A stretch of DNA of 64,000 bases from SbD1 sp039679945 (GTDB lineage: Bacteria > Desulfobacterota > Syntrophobacteria > Syntrophobacterales > Syntrophobacteraceae): assembly GCA_039679945.1 (NCBI GenBank), contig JBDKTY010000130.1, positions 1-64,000 of the forward strand, in the 5' to 3' direction. The first letter of the stretch is position 1, and each line of letters opens with the position of its first letter. Below are positions 51,826 to 60,510 of the stretch, in pieces. The notes under the pieces are model-generated. The model had not been told where the DNA came from and made no database searches. It was given only the letters and a program-made list of their open reading frames with translations. The position numbers were made by a program, and so were the translations under genes.

Positions 51826-52677
51826 ATGCTGTCCCTCAAGGAAAGAATCTCCAAGGAAATCTATCGATTTGACATCATCTCCCTCCTCTATCTTCTTTTC
51901 AGAATGGGATACACTCAGGAACAGATATCTTTCATCAGTCACTACAGTCTCAGTTCTCAGCCATCTCTTCTCGAAAAGATCGAATTTCGCGACGACCCCC
52001 AATTCAAGGTGGTCGTGTATTTGAACCTCGGACTGATGAGCGTCCAGACCCCGCTTCCCAGCTATTTTTTCCATCAATTGGACCAGGGATTAATCGATAT
52101 CGAAGCCTTTTCCGATTTCCTGGCTTTTTTCGATCGTTGTCTTCTCGGCAAATTCGTTTTGAGCATATATCCCGAGATCAACCGCGAGGCGTTTCCGGAT
52201 TGGGAACTGGCGAAGAGACAATTTGCGGGAATGCTCGATCTGCGGTCCTCCTCTACTCTATATTGGCTGTTCAGTATTGTTTTTCCGGAACTCGGCGTCC
52301 AGGTGGAAAAGGCAATTCTCAAACGCGGCCTGGAGACCAATGACATCGTGCTGGGCAGATCTTTACTGGACGGGAATTCCGTATTCGGCAAGAGAACAGC
52401 TATCGATGTCCAGGGGGTTCGGATCGCTCTTACCACCGATGAAGAAAAAACCGGTCAGGGAATCCCGTGGCCCCGCGAGATCCTGGACCGCATGAATACG
52501 ATGATCTTTCCCTTGCTCAAGAGCGTCGGGATAGATCTCGAAGTCTTCCTGATAATAATGTCGCAAACGAGTTGGGCAAAATTACACGGTGAAAGCTTTC
52601 TGGGATACGACAGGATAAAGGGTGGCAGAGCTCAAAAACGCCGGATACCCATTTACCTGGGTTACCTGGTTGAATGA
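51826..52677 (+). CDS. tssG: Type VI baseplate protein TssG
   Basis: The 283-residue protein carries the TssG order of elements: SLSSQPSLLEKIEFRDD, FKVVVYLNLGLMSVQTPLPS (equivalent to the GLxGPxGPLP block), then FSDFLAFFDRCLLGKFVLSI, and a late domain with KRTAIDVQGVRIAL. It is shorter than many TssG proteins and diverged, but the PLP turn followed by the F-D-x-F/H-R segment is diagnostic. GAGGAG precedes ATG 51826; an open extension to 51733 has no support. Confidence 0.75.
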   Translation: MLSLKERISKEIYRFDIISLLYLLFRMGYTQEQISFISHYSLSSQPSLLEKIEFRDDPQFKVVVYLNLGLMSVQTPLPSYFFHQLDQGLIDIEAFSDFLAFFDRCLLGKFVLSIYPEINREAFPDWELAKRQFAGMLDLRSSSTLYWLFSIVFPELGVQVEKAILKRGLETNDIVLGRSLLDGNSVFGKRTAIDVQGVRIALTTDEEKTGQGIPWPREILDRMNTMIFPLLKSVGIDLEVFLIIMSQTSWAKLHGESFLGYDRIKGGRAQKRRIPIYLGYLVE

Positions 52678-52820
52678 ATGCGGAACCGCCGTGCGTTGTG
52701 CCGTCATAACCGCTTTTCATTTCCTGTCCGGTAAAATGGCGGCGCTTGCCCCCTGTCCGGCCATCGTGGAGGGGCGAGAGCGGATATCCGGCAGGCGTGC
52801 GCAAAGGTTGGGGAAAAGAC

Positions 52821-53612
52821 ATGAAATGTCGCGGATGCAATACAGATCTGGTCGATGGGGATGATTACAGGATGGTGGCCGATTGGCCGTTCTGTCCTTC
52901 GTGTTTTGAAAAGTTGATGAAGGGCACGGATAAACCGGCTGAGAATCCGCCCGAAATATCCCCGGAAGAGATCCCGGCCGAACAGGCTCACGACCCGGCG
53001 CCGGTGCCATGCAGTGTGTGCAAACGGCCGCTGGGGCTGGAGGAAGGCCAAAAGATCGGCATTTGGACCTTTTGCCCCGAGTGCTATGCCGATCTGGCGT
53101 CCTTCGCGGAAATGGACACGCCCGAAGACGATGGCACAGTGAAGAAAACCGTCGGCGGCGGCAACCCCGATAGCGGTGAAAAAGCCACGGACGAAGCGGA
53201 GGGAGGCATTGCCGGCTTCGCGGTCGGTCTCTCCACTTATGTCAGGTGCACCAATTGCGGAAGGCGCATTCCACAAGGCGGGAGCAGGCCGTTGGAGGGC
53301 GGATCACTGTGCCCTGATTGCTATTACGCAGTGGTGGTCAAGGAAGAGCCGCGCCCCCCATCGCAAGCTCACGACCCGATCGCGCCCGCGCCCGGTGAGG
53401 AACCGCTTGACGAACCGCGGGACAGCGAAGACCGGTGCGACTGCTGTGACCGTCCACTGCGGTCCGGATTTCATGAGGCGGTGGAGGGGTTCACCCTGTG
53501 CCGGGCATGTCTGTCCACGGATTCGAACCTCGCCGTTCAGATTGCCCGCGAGCGGCACCGTCGGCTTCTCGACCGCATCAGGGAGGGGTTGGGATCACCG
53601 AAACCAAGATAG
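52821..53612 (+). CDS. Multi-zinc-ribbon (LIM-like) protein
   Basis: The 263-residue protein contains four CxxC...CxxC modules: CRGC/CPSC (residues 3-34), CSVC/CPEC (about 68-95), CTNC/CPDC (about 141-170) and CDCC/CRAC (about 210-237). They are separated by acidic, Pro-rich linkers. Each pair of knuckles should bind one zinc ion, giving a LIM-like protein-protein interaction chain. No signal peptide or nucleic-acid-binding domain is visible. It is encoded in the type VI operon between tssG and a lipoprotein, so an assembly or adaptor role is inferred. ATG 52821 follows GGGGAAA. Confidence 0.7.
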   Translation: MKCRGCNTDLVDGDDYRMVADWPFCPSCFEKLMKGTDKPAENPPEISPEEIPAEQAHDPAPVPCSVCKRPLGLEEGQKIGIWTFCPECYADLASFAEMDTPEDDGTVKKTVGGGNPDSGEKATDEAEGGIAGFAVGLSTYVRCTNCGRRIPQGGSRPLEGGSLCPDCYYAVVVKEEPRPPSQAHDPIAPAPGEEPLDEPRDSEDRCDCCDRPLRSGFHEAVEGFTLCRACLSTDSNLAVQIARERHRRLLDRIREGLGSPKPR

Positions 53613-53991
53613 GCATCGGCTGAAATTTACGTTCAAGGGAGGACCCGCCCGTTCGCGCGGAGCGTCGCAAGCCCCGTTTTCGCGTGGCAGGGCGCGGGCA
53701 TGTAAAAGGGAGGCAGCCGTTCATTCCAGGCCTCTTATACCCTTCGAAACGCTCGGGGCGAACGGGGGGGCGTCGCGGCACGATGAAGGGTCGATAACGA
53801 AGTGAGTGATGCAAGTACTTGGAATTGCACACTCGCAAGAGCCGTTTATTGAGAGGCGCCGAAGCATGAACGGGCCAGAGTTAATCCGGATGTTCACCTT
53901 TTAGGGCAGACTCATCTCGAACGCAACGCCGACAGGGCTTCGGAAAAAGGCGCCAGCGGCCCTGACTCCAAAACAGGTTACTGGAACGGAT
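53613..53991. other. Intergenic region with dispersed hairpin repeats
   Basis: No gene is seen in these 379 bp. It contains partial copies of the hairpin family (ACCCTTCGAAACGCTCGGGG near 53740, GAAGCATGAACGGGCC near 53863) and one TCGAACGCAA end near 53920. Confidence 0.5.
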
Positions 53992-54441
53992 ATGATCCAA
54001 CGGAAGGTCCTCATCGTCGTTATCCTGGCACTGTGCATGACCGCATGTGGTGGGCACAAGAGGCAACTGCCCCTTATCCCGCTCAAAATGACGGTAGACA
54101 TAAGCACCGATCCCGCCGTCAACAATGGCGAGGTCTTCTGGATGGTTGTCAGGGAAGTCGATGCGGACCAGTTCTCGCGGGACACCTATGAAGAGATCGA
54201 GTCGAACGTGCTGGCCAACGAATGGGGTCCCGACGTGCTGAACGTGTGTGCGGTCGTTCCGGGCGGGACACACAAAATCACCATCCCAAAGCCGATGTAC
54301 AGGCCCGCGGCATTTTACTTTCTTTTCAGTTGGCAACAGGATTACTGGAAAGTGCTTCTTCCACAGCCGGTAAAGTCAAAGTGCAGGCTGCACATCGAAC
54401 AGCACAGGGCCTATATTGAACCGCTTAAAGGCACGTGGTAG
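53992..54441 (+). CDS. Second TssJ-like lipoprotein
   Basis: The 149-residue protein has a compact lipoprotein signal (VILALCMTACGG, lipid Cys19). The mature domain follows the same order as the 39.1-kb TssJ: MTVDISTDPAVNNGEVFWMVVREV, DQFSRDTYEEIES, GGTHKITIPKP, YFLFS and a C-terminal strand. The shared VNNGEVFW/INNGQLFY and REV/RAV segments indicate paralogy by descent or domain reuse. Whether both serve the same TssM or this one has a new role is open. It is the last rightward gene of the cluster. Confidence 0.75.
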   Translation: MIQRKVLIVVILALCMTACGGHKRQLPLIPLKMTVDISTDPAVNNGEVFWMVVREVDADQFSRDTYEEIESNVLANEWGPDVLNVCAVVPGGTHKITIPKPMYRPAAFYFLFSWQQDYWKVLLPQPVKSKCRLHIEQHRAYIEPLKGTW

Positions 54442-54498
54442 CCTCCGGTCCGGTAAACCGGCTGAATTCATTCAAATAACATGGTGTCTTATACCGGG

Positions 54499-54648
54499 TT
54501 GCGTTCAATATCAGCATTATCCCTGAAAGCTGGATATCCGGATCGGCACTGGCCCGTTCGTCCCGAGGTACCGAAGCATGAACGGGCCCACGTGCGATCG
54601 GGGTGTTCCCCTTCCATATATCAGGGGATACGCAAATCTTGAACGCCA
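54499..54648. mobile_element. MITE-like element, 150 bp
   Basis: TTGCGTTCAA (54499-54508) and TTGAACGC (54639-54646) form the inverted ends. The centre is a hairpin with arms GGCCCGTTC (54551-54559) and GAACGGGCC (54580-54588). An internal TATCCCTGAAAGCTG matches TATCCCTAAATTGCAG of the 31.4-kb element in position. It fills the gap between the converging lipoprotein gene and tssA. Confidence 0.55.
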
Positions 54649-54654
54649 CTCATA

Positions 54655-55653
54655 TCAGGACTCCACAAATCCCTCCAGATCGACCCGGTAGAAGTCTTTT
54701 AATGCCTGCCATTCCGCCGTTTCTCTCTGGTCGTCGAAAGCAAACAATTCCTGAAAGTGAGCGGCCCTCAAATAGGCAAACCGTGCGAAAAATTTGGGGA
54801 AATAGGACCTTGGGTCGAAAGATGCAATTAACTCGCTGACATCGTCGGCAACCAGCGCCGCTCGGGGATATTTTTCCTCGGCGATCAACCGCTCGAAAGC
54901 TTCCATTTTCCGCATGAGCGCTCTTAGATGATATGATCCCTCGATAACAATCCCTTCTTCGGAAGACGCCAAGTCGGGGGAAGCCTGAAACACATCGCCG
55001 GCGTCCCTCCGCGCGGGGGTGAACCCAGTCTCTGCCTCGCTTGCATCCATGGGTTCCGATTCCGGTTCGGTCTCGCCTTCCGCCTCCGGTTCGTCCTCCC
55101 GGTAGACGATCTGCTGGAAGGCTTTCAGCCATTGCGACAGCTTGGCAAGAGCATCCATCAGAGGCGATGCCGCGTCTTCGAGTACAATACCCAAATCCTT
55201 TCCCAATCCATCAACGGCGTCCAGAACCTCTCCGGTTTCATCGCTCGTGACTTCCGAGACCCAGCGATTCCATAGCTCGCCCTTGGCGTTCTCCTCATAT
55301 TGCAGCTTCTTCAAAAGCTGGTTAAAAAACCAGCGAAGGCTTGTCTGCGCATGCTTTTCCCGCTTTACGACCGGGCCGATGGCCGACCAGTTGTCGCGAA
55401 AAACTCCCGCCAGGCATTCAAAAGTATCCTTGAGGCTCCCGATCCCCTGTTCGAGAAACACTCCGTAGCTGAGGAACCCGATCATCCTGATGTCATAAAT
55501 GCCTTCCGCCAGGATAGACTCCGCAACGGAGGCGGCCTCCTCGTACTGGGCACGTTGGACGAGTGCGCTCACCTCTTCCAGACGCGGGTCCGTTGTCTCC
55601 AATCCTGGGTTTTCCACTACCGGTAAGGGCTGCTTCAATAAACTCAGATCCAT
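54655..55653 (-). CDS. tssA: Type VI protein TssA (ImpA N-terminal family)
   Basis: The 332-residue protein has the ImpA_N pattern: DLSLLKQPLPVVENPGLETTDPR, then EEAASVAESILAEGIYDIRMIG (the wedge helix pair), SLKDTFECLAGVFRDNWSAIGP and helical repeats. An acidic linker (EDEPEAEGETEPESEPMDAS) joins a C-terminal helical domain (AFERLIAEEKYPRAALVADD). TssA primes tail assembly or caps the growing sheath. It is the only core tss gene on the minus strand. AGGAGC precedes ATG 55653; the open extension to 55695 is not supported. Confidence 0.87.
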   Translation of the reverse strand: MDLSLLKQPLPVVENPGLETTDPRLEEVSALVQRAQYEEAASVAESILAEGIYDIRMIGFLSYGVFLEQGIGSLKDTFECLAGVFRDNWSAIGPVVKREKHAQTSLRWFFNQLLKKLQYEENAKGELWNRWVSEVTSDETGEVLDAVDGLGKDLGIVLEDAASPLMDALAKLSQWLKAFQQIVYREDEPEAEGETEPESEPMDASEAETGFTPARRDAGDVFQASPDLASSEEGIVIEGSYHLRALMRKMEAFERLIAEEKYPRAALVADDVSELIASFDPRSYFPKFFARFAYLRAAHFQELFAFDDQRETAEWQALKDFYRVDLEGFVES

Positions 55654-56030
55654 TGCTGCTCCTGTCTCGTAAGGCGAATAGCTTTGTGCGATCATGGGGA
55701 AAGAACACAGGGGTCAGGGACGGCGAAAAACCGGGGCCAGCCCGGTATTCATGATAGCAAGAACGCTGCCAGACGTCCACTTTATGAAAAACGCCACGGG
55801 CCACGCTCATTATCTGTTCAATAGAAAGATCGGACGGGCCCTGTGCCGTTGGGCAAACCAGTGGTTCAATCACTGGAAGCCGCGATTGCGCTACCGGTCA
55901 ATTCCCGGGACGGGGCCGGGCACGAACGGATGGGACAAGAGGTGACGGGAAGAGATAATGCCGCAGGCACGGGTTCTACCTGGCGCGGCAATTACCATCA
56001 GGAATGAGTTTAAGGTATTTCAGAACGATA
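55654..56030. other. Intergenic region, 377 bp
   Basis: It should contain the tssA promoter on the minus strand. No gene, repeat or clear box was found. Confidence 0.45.
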
Positions 56031-56651
56031 TTATATAGTTAGAGGAGAGTGAAAAAGGTAATAGCGCGCGGGTCTGCAGTAAATAACGGGCCCTTCATAT
56101 CCTTGAACCGTGGGCAGTTGAGCGTTGAGCGCCGCGACTGTCATGACCCCCGCATTGTCGGCGATCGATTGCACCAATCTTTGGCCCGCCGAATTCGGGG
56201 CGGATACACCCGGAGTACATACCTGTGGAAGATCCTGGACTGTCGCTCGAGTCCTTCCATGACAATCAATGGGTGCGGAACTCGCAACGGCGCAGGCCTG
56301 TATCTCCAGGCGGGGATGTCCTCCAGCCCAGTATCCCCTCAGCAATTGAAAATCCCTCGTTTGCATCGGTTGTGACAACCCTCCCGCAAGCTGCATCCAA
56401 CCGGCATTCCCGTGACAATAAATTCTGAGCACTCCTATTACACTTCCCCGACGGGCGCGGTCGCAAATGCGATGCACGCTCCATCCGGCATTCACCTGGA
56501 AAACGAGGTTTGTTCCCGGCAGCCTTTCCAGTGTGCGGCAAAAAGAATCGCACGCGGTCCGGTCATTACCAAACAGGCGCTGGTCGATTACATGAACGTT
56601 CCTCATGATGATCTCCACCTGGTACTGGCCGCCCACCCGCTCCGTAACCAC
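56031..56651 (-). CDS. DUF4347-like protein with a His/Cys dyad
   Basis: A 206-residue protein whose core resembles DUF4347/caspase-like alpha/beta modules: VIGVLRIYCHGNAGWMQLAG (His80), LLRGYWAGGHPRLEIQACAV (Cys120), then GQRLVQSIADNAGVMTVAALN. In clan CD peptidases and DUF4347 the His-Gly and the later Cys stand at these positions. DUF4347 usually lies at the N-terminus of huge adhesins; here it stands alone. It has no signal peptide. GTG 56651 and ATG 56606 both have ribosome-binding sites (GGAGG and GGTGGAG). Being upstream of tssA on the same strand it could be an effector, but that is inference. Confidence 0.6.
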   Translation of the reverse strand: MVTERVGGQYQVEIIMRNVHVIDQRLFGNDRTACDSFCRTLERLPGTNLVFQVNAGWSVHRICDRARRGSVIGVLRIYCHGNAGWMQLAGGLSQPMQTRDFQLLRGYWAGGHPRLEIQACAVASSAPIDCHGRTRATVQDLPQVCTPGVSAPNSAGQRLVQSIADNAGVMTVAALNAQLPTVQGYEGPVIYCRPARYYLFHSPLTI

Positions 56652-57007
56652 GGGTCGGCCTCCAAATTAAGTGCGCTTCCTGTCCGATGACTGTGTCCCA
56701 TGTGGGATGCATCCCTCAAACGTGAATATACCTTGAGACCTTTTCCTGTACAGACGAATTTGACTGCAATGTCGTCGACATGCGAGCGTGATCAAAGCGG
56801 AAGTGATTCTCAGCAGGGATTGGAGACGGAACTCCCGGACGCGGGGTTTACTCCGCTCGACACGAACGGCTCGGGGCGCCACATGAGACTCCTTCTCCAA
56901 AATCATTTTCATTAAAAGCTATCTTAAATCAGAACACCATTATATTTTTGCGCCGAACAACCGATGTTTCCGGCAGCACTGGCTCAAAATACAGCGGGAA
57001 ACGGAAA
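56652..57007. other. Divergent intergenic region, 356 bp
   Basis: It should hold promoters for both flanking genes. Nothing specific is seen. Confidence 0.4.
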
Positions 57008-57616
57008 ATGATTGTATATCTGGCTCGCCATGGAGAGACCTTCGCAAACAGGGGGAAAGTGGTCCTGGGGCGCGGCGATTCTCCTCTCACCCCTTCCGGC
57101 ATCGAGTCCGCGGAGAAACTGGCCGCGCGGCTCAGCGGACGGCAGATCCGATGGGTGCTTTCATCGCCCCTGGGGCACGCGTCCGCCAGTGCCCGATTGA
57201 TGGCCGACAGGCTCGGGGCGGAGGTGATCCATCACGACGGTCTGATGGAACTCTCCTGCGGCGAATGGGAAGGCAAGACCCGCGGGCTGATCCTGCCGTC
57301 GGAAGGCTACCTTCGCTCTTCGTGGAACGATGCCCCTCCGGGAGGCGAGAGCTGCCAAATGGCCGAGACGCGCGTGGCTGAGGCCATTGACTGGATTCGA
57401 ACCCGGCCGAACCTGGGCCCTCTGCTCGTGGTCGGCCACAGCATGGTCAACAGGGTTTTCCTGAAGATCCGGCTCGGGCTGTCACCGGCCCTGGCCATGT
57501 CTATCCGGCATCCCTTCGACCTGATCTATGTCCTGCGCGAAAATGATGCACCCCTCTGGTTCGACGCCTCGGGCATGACGGGCGCCGGCCTCATCACTGA
57601 TTCGAGCCCACTGTGA
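57008..57616 (+). CDS. Histidine phosphatase family protein
   Basis: The 202-residue protein belongs to the phosphoglycerate-mutase-like histidine phosphatases. The catalytic motif is LARHGETFANRGKVV (His at residue 7), followed by the SSPLGHASASARLMA arginine block, ELSCGEWEGKTR (acid/base Glu region) and VVGHSMVNRVFL with the second histidine. Substrates in this family range from phosphosugars to alpha-ribazole phosphate and protein phosphohistidine, and none is indicated here. The start at ATG 57008 follows CGGGAAACGG. Confidence 0.88.
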   Translation: MIVYLARHGETFANRGKVVLGRGDSPLTPSGIESAEKLAARLSGRQIRWVLSSPLGHASASARLMADRLGAEVIHHDGLMELSCGEWEGKTRGLILPSEGYLRSSWNDAPPGGESCQMAETRVAEAIDWIRTRPNLGPLLVVGHSMVNRVFLKIRLGLSPALAMSIRHPFDLIYVLRENDAPLWFDASGMTGAGLITDSSPL

Positions 57617-58399
57617 TTTATGCGTGATAAGAGTCGCGCGTCGGGCAGGTTTCGCAAGAACACTGCTTTTCATGAATTCATCGGCATTTCAATATGATGG
57701 ACTATCGAAACCCGTTATTCGGGTGGGCGAGATTCTTTCGGCCGCTCTTTTGAAACCCATTTCATTAACCTGCACCTGGACAGTATCTGGTCCGGACTGG
57801 TTAACGACCATCATTACGCCGCCTTTCCACTGCCGATTATTCGGGTGGGCGAGATTCTCTCGGCCTCTCTTTTGAAACCCATTTCATTAACCTGGCACCT
57901 GGACAGTATCTGGTCCGGACTGGTTAACGACCATCATTACGCCGCCTTTCCACTGCCGATTATTCGCCTGAGGCGTAATCGCCTGCAAGAAACAGCTTCT
58001 GAAAAGAATGAGGAACTTCCAAGAACGGGATAGAAGAGGAGGCACGCCGGGGATTGAACTTCCCTTTCAGGAGGGAGTACGCAGAAGGAGGATTAGTTGT
58101 CAATTCTTAGCGCCCTCGGAATTGTCAACCTCCCCGAAGCCTCATTAGCGGTACTTGCCTGAACCGGCCCCCTTAATCAGGGCAGTTTCGGGCTGTCTTC
58201 CCATGCCTGTCCGGGCACGGGGGATTCGGCGCATAATGTCCTACGCTATATGGTATATTTTACCGTGTACGACACGGATTGAACTGGTTTGGCACCCATT
58301 GCGCGGTTCGGAATGCTTTCACACCATGGACACATATACGCCAAATCAACCGTTGCCCGCCGGGATAATATACAGGGAAGCCAGGATGAGGAGAATTGC
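57617..58399. other. Intergenic region with a tandem duplication
   Basis: No gene is supported. The 122-bp tandem repeat (57715-57959) takes up a third of it; the rest shows no structure I can name. Confidence 0.5.
57715..57959 (+). repeat. 122/123-bp tandem duplication
   Basis: Unit 1 (57715-57836) and unit 2 (57837-57959) both begin TTATTCGGGTGGGCGAGATT and end TTTCCACTGCCGA. They differ by two substitutions (TTTCGGCCGCTC against CTCGGCCTCTC) and one inserted G. A third unit starts at 57960 (TTATTCG) but breaks off at once. The near-identity implies a recent event. Confidence 0.95.
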
Positions 58400-60004
58400 T
58401 TGAAGACGGTTAAACTGATTACGATTATTTTATTCCTGATCGCCCTGCCCGCCGGAATTCTCGCCGATGTGAAAAAACCTGATGTTATCAACCTCGACAG
58501 CGGACCGATAAGCGGGACTGCGGACGGCGATGTGCGTATATTCCTGGGTATTCCCTATGCGGCGCCACCTGTCGGGACCTTGAGATGGCGGCCCCCACGC
58601 GAGGTTGCTCCCTGGACAGAGGTGCGGGTATGCACGGCTTATGGCCGATCCTGCCCACAGCCAAAGCAACGGGACGACGGTGCATTCAGCGAGGACTGCC
58701 TGTATCTGAATGTCTGGACCCCGGCGCAAAAGACTGATTCCCGGCTGCCGGTCATGGTCTGGATTCACGGCGGCGCTTTTAATTTCGGTTCCGGATCTCT
58801 ACCGGAATACAACGGCAGGCATCTTGCTCAAAAGGGCGTTGTAGTAGTGACCCTTAATTACCGTCTCGGACCCTTTGGTTTCCTGGTTCACCCGCTGCTG
58901 TCGCAAGAATCCGATCATGGCACCTCAGGCAACTATGGCTTGCTCGATCAGATCGCCGCGCTGAAATGGGTGCGAAAAAACATCGCCGAATTCGGAGGTG
59001 ATCCCGGTCGAGTAACGATTTTCGGCCAATCCGCCGGGTCTCGATCCGTTTCACTGCAGATGATCAGCCCTTTGTCGGCGGGGCTTTTTCATCGGGCGAT
59101 CGCCGAAAGCGGCGGACCGATAATCGGCTCCGAGTATTTGAATCCCGTTTTTAACGGCGACATGGCAAACGTCTCCAATATGGGTCGCCAGCTAGCCGCC
59201 AGGCTTGGCTGCGACAGAGCCGAAGACGTCCTGGCTGCCATGCGCGCGAAGTCCGCGCGGGAGATACTGGCCGCGGCCGATTGCAGCACGAGTGTATTTG
59301 ACGAAGGCCTTTTCTTTGCACCGGTCTTTGACGGCTGGGCGCTCCCCAAAAATCCGCTGGCGGCATACTCCGGTGGAAAGCAGCACGACGTGCCGATTAT
59401 CGTCGGGAGCACTCGAAATGAAGGCACTCATTACCTCGTGGATGAAACAGGTTTATCGGTTGAAAAATACAAATCCTTCCTGAAAGCGAGATTTGCCGAT
59501 CATTCCCTGCAGGCGTTCGAGATGTTCCCCGCTTATCAGGATAAAGATGTTGCCCCGGCCATTGATAAAGTCCTGACCGTCGGAGCGAATGCGCAGCCGG
59601 CGAGACTGATCGCGCAATCCATGGAACTGAAGAAATCCAATGCTTATCTGTATCAGTTCACCCGCCGGCCCGACACGGCCATCGCGCGCAAGCTGGGAGT
59701 ACATCATGGAGTAGAAATTCCGTATATCTTCGGGAATCTCGATAAATCCGACGGCTATGGCGGCACAGACATGAAGCTTTCCAAGGAAATGATGGATTAC
59801 TGGGTGAATTTTGCTAAAACGGGCAATCCCAATGGCAAGGACCTTGTTGACTGGCCTGCTTACGCCGGCAAATCCGACCTTAACCTGGAATTTTCAAGCA
59901 CCACACACACCAATAAACACCTTTTCAAAAAAGAATGTGATTTCATCGGCGGGCATTCGATATATCGCTCCGGATACAACAACATGGCGCGGGAAAAGGA
60001 TTGA
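58400..60004 (+). CDS. Type B carboxylesterase, exported
   Basis: The 534-residue alpha/beta hydrolase has the complete carboxylesterase/cholinesterase pattern: FLGIPYAAPPVGTLRWRPP, EDCLYLNVWTP, the oxyanion WIHGGAF, nucleophile Ser211 in FGQSAGS (usually GESAGG), Glu341 in NEGTHYL and His436 in VHHGVEIPYIFGN. It hydrolyses carboxylic esters; para-nitrobenzyl-esterase-like enzymes are the closest type. The signal peptide KTVKLITIILFLIALPAGI follows TTG 58400, which has GAGGAG upstream, so a longer ATG-free extension is rejected. It is expected in the periplasm. Confidence 0.9.
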   Translation: MKTVKLITIILFLIALPAGILADVKKPDVINLDSGPISGTADGDVRIFLGIPYAAPPVGTLRWRPPREVAPWTEVRVCTAYGRSCPQPKQRDDGAFSEDCLYLNVWTPAQKTDSRLPVMVWIHGGAFNFGSGSLPEYNGRHLAQKGVVVVTLNYRLGPFGFLVHPLLSQESDHGTSGNYGLLDQIAALKWVRKNIAEFGGDPGRVTIFGQSAGSRSVSLQMISPLSAGLFHRAIAESGGPIIGSEYLNPVFNGDMANVSNMGRQLAARLGCDRAEDVLAAMRAKSAREILAAADCSTSVFDEGLFFAPVFDGWALPKNPLAAYSGGKQHDVPIIVGSTRNEGTHYLVDETGLSVEKYKSFLKARFADHSLQAFEMFPAYQDKDVAPAIDKVLTVGANAQPARLIAQSMELKKSNAYLYQFTRRPDTAIARKLGVHHGVEIPYIFGNLDKSDGYGGTDMKLSKEMMDYWVNFAKTGNPNGKDLVDWPAYAGKSDLNLEFSSTTHTNKHLFKKECDFIGGHSIYRSGYNNMAREKD

Positions 60005-60510
60005 CAGCATGAGCAGGAGGAAGGAACCGGACAAGCGACGACCGGTTTTGATTTTCACCCGCAATTCGGCAATTCCCCGTTCTTACCTCACTGACTATTG
60101 CCACTATCATTCGCGCAATTCCAACCGAGGTCAGGCTCGGTCGGGTTGACGGCCTGCTCACTGGTTGCGCGGTGAACCGGGATAATATCCAAACCGCTCA
60201 GAATGCGACAATGGATACATTCATTGCCCATCTTTCATCGCATCAGAGGTCGTTTTGTCGAGCGTGTGGAGGCATCCCTCTTTCGAGGTTGCGTTCAATC
60301 CACAGTTGTGCCAACAATGTAAAAAAGTGTTCCCGTTCAGAATGTGGGTTAAAAGATAATTAACGTGAAATAGTAGCCCTTGTAAACGCGGGTTTATTCT
60401 TGGGCTTATCTCCCGTTAGTGCGGTTGAACTGTTCTCGGTTCGACCATAGCCTTTTGCTGGAACCTGGTCCGCTTCTCTTCGTAAACTCAGGAGAGGTAA
60501 GGAGTCCTCC
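60005..60510. other. Intergenic region, 506 bp
   Basis: No gene is seen. A TTGCGTTCAA end of the MITE-like family occurs near 60286 without an obvious partner. AGGAGAGGTAAGGAG lies just before the next gene. Confidence 0.45.

Noticed and set aside
57392..57411. GGATTCGAACC resembling the complement of a tRNA T-loop.
   Set aside because: It lies inside the histidine phosphatase reading frame and no cloverleaf forms around it.
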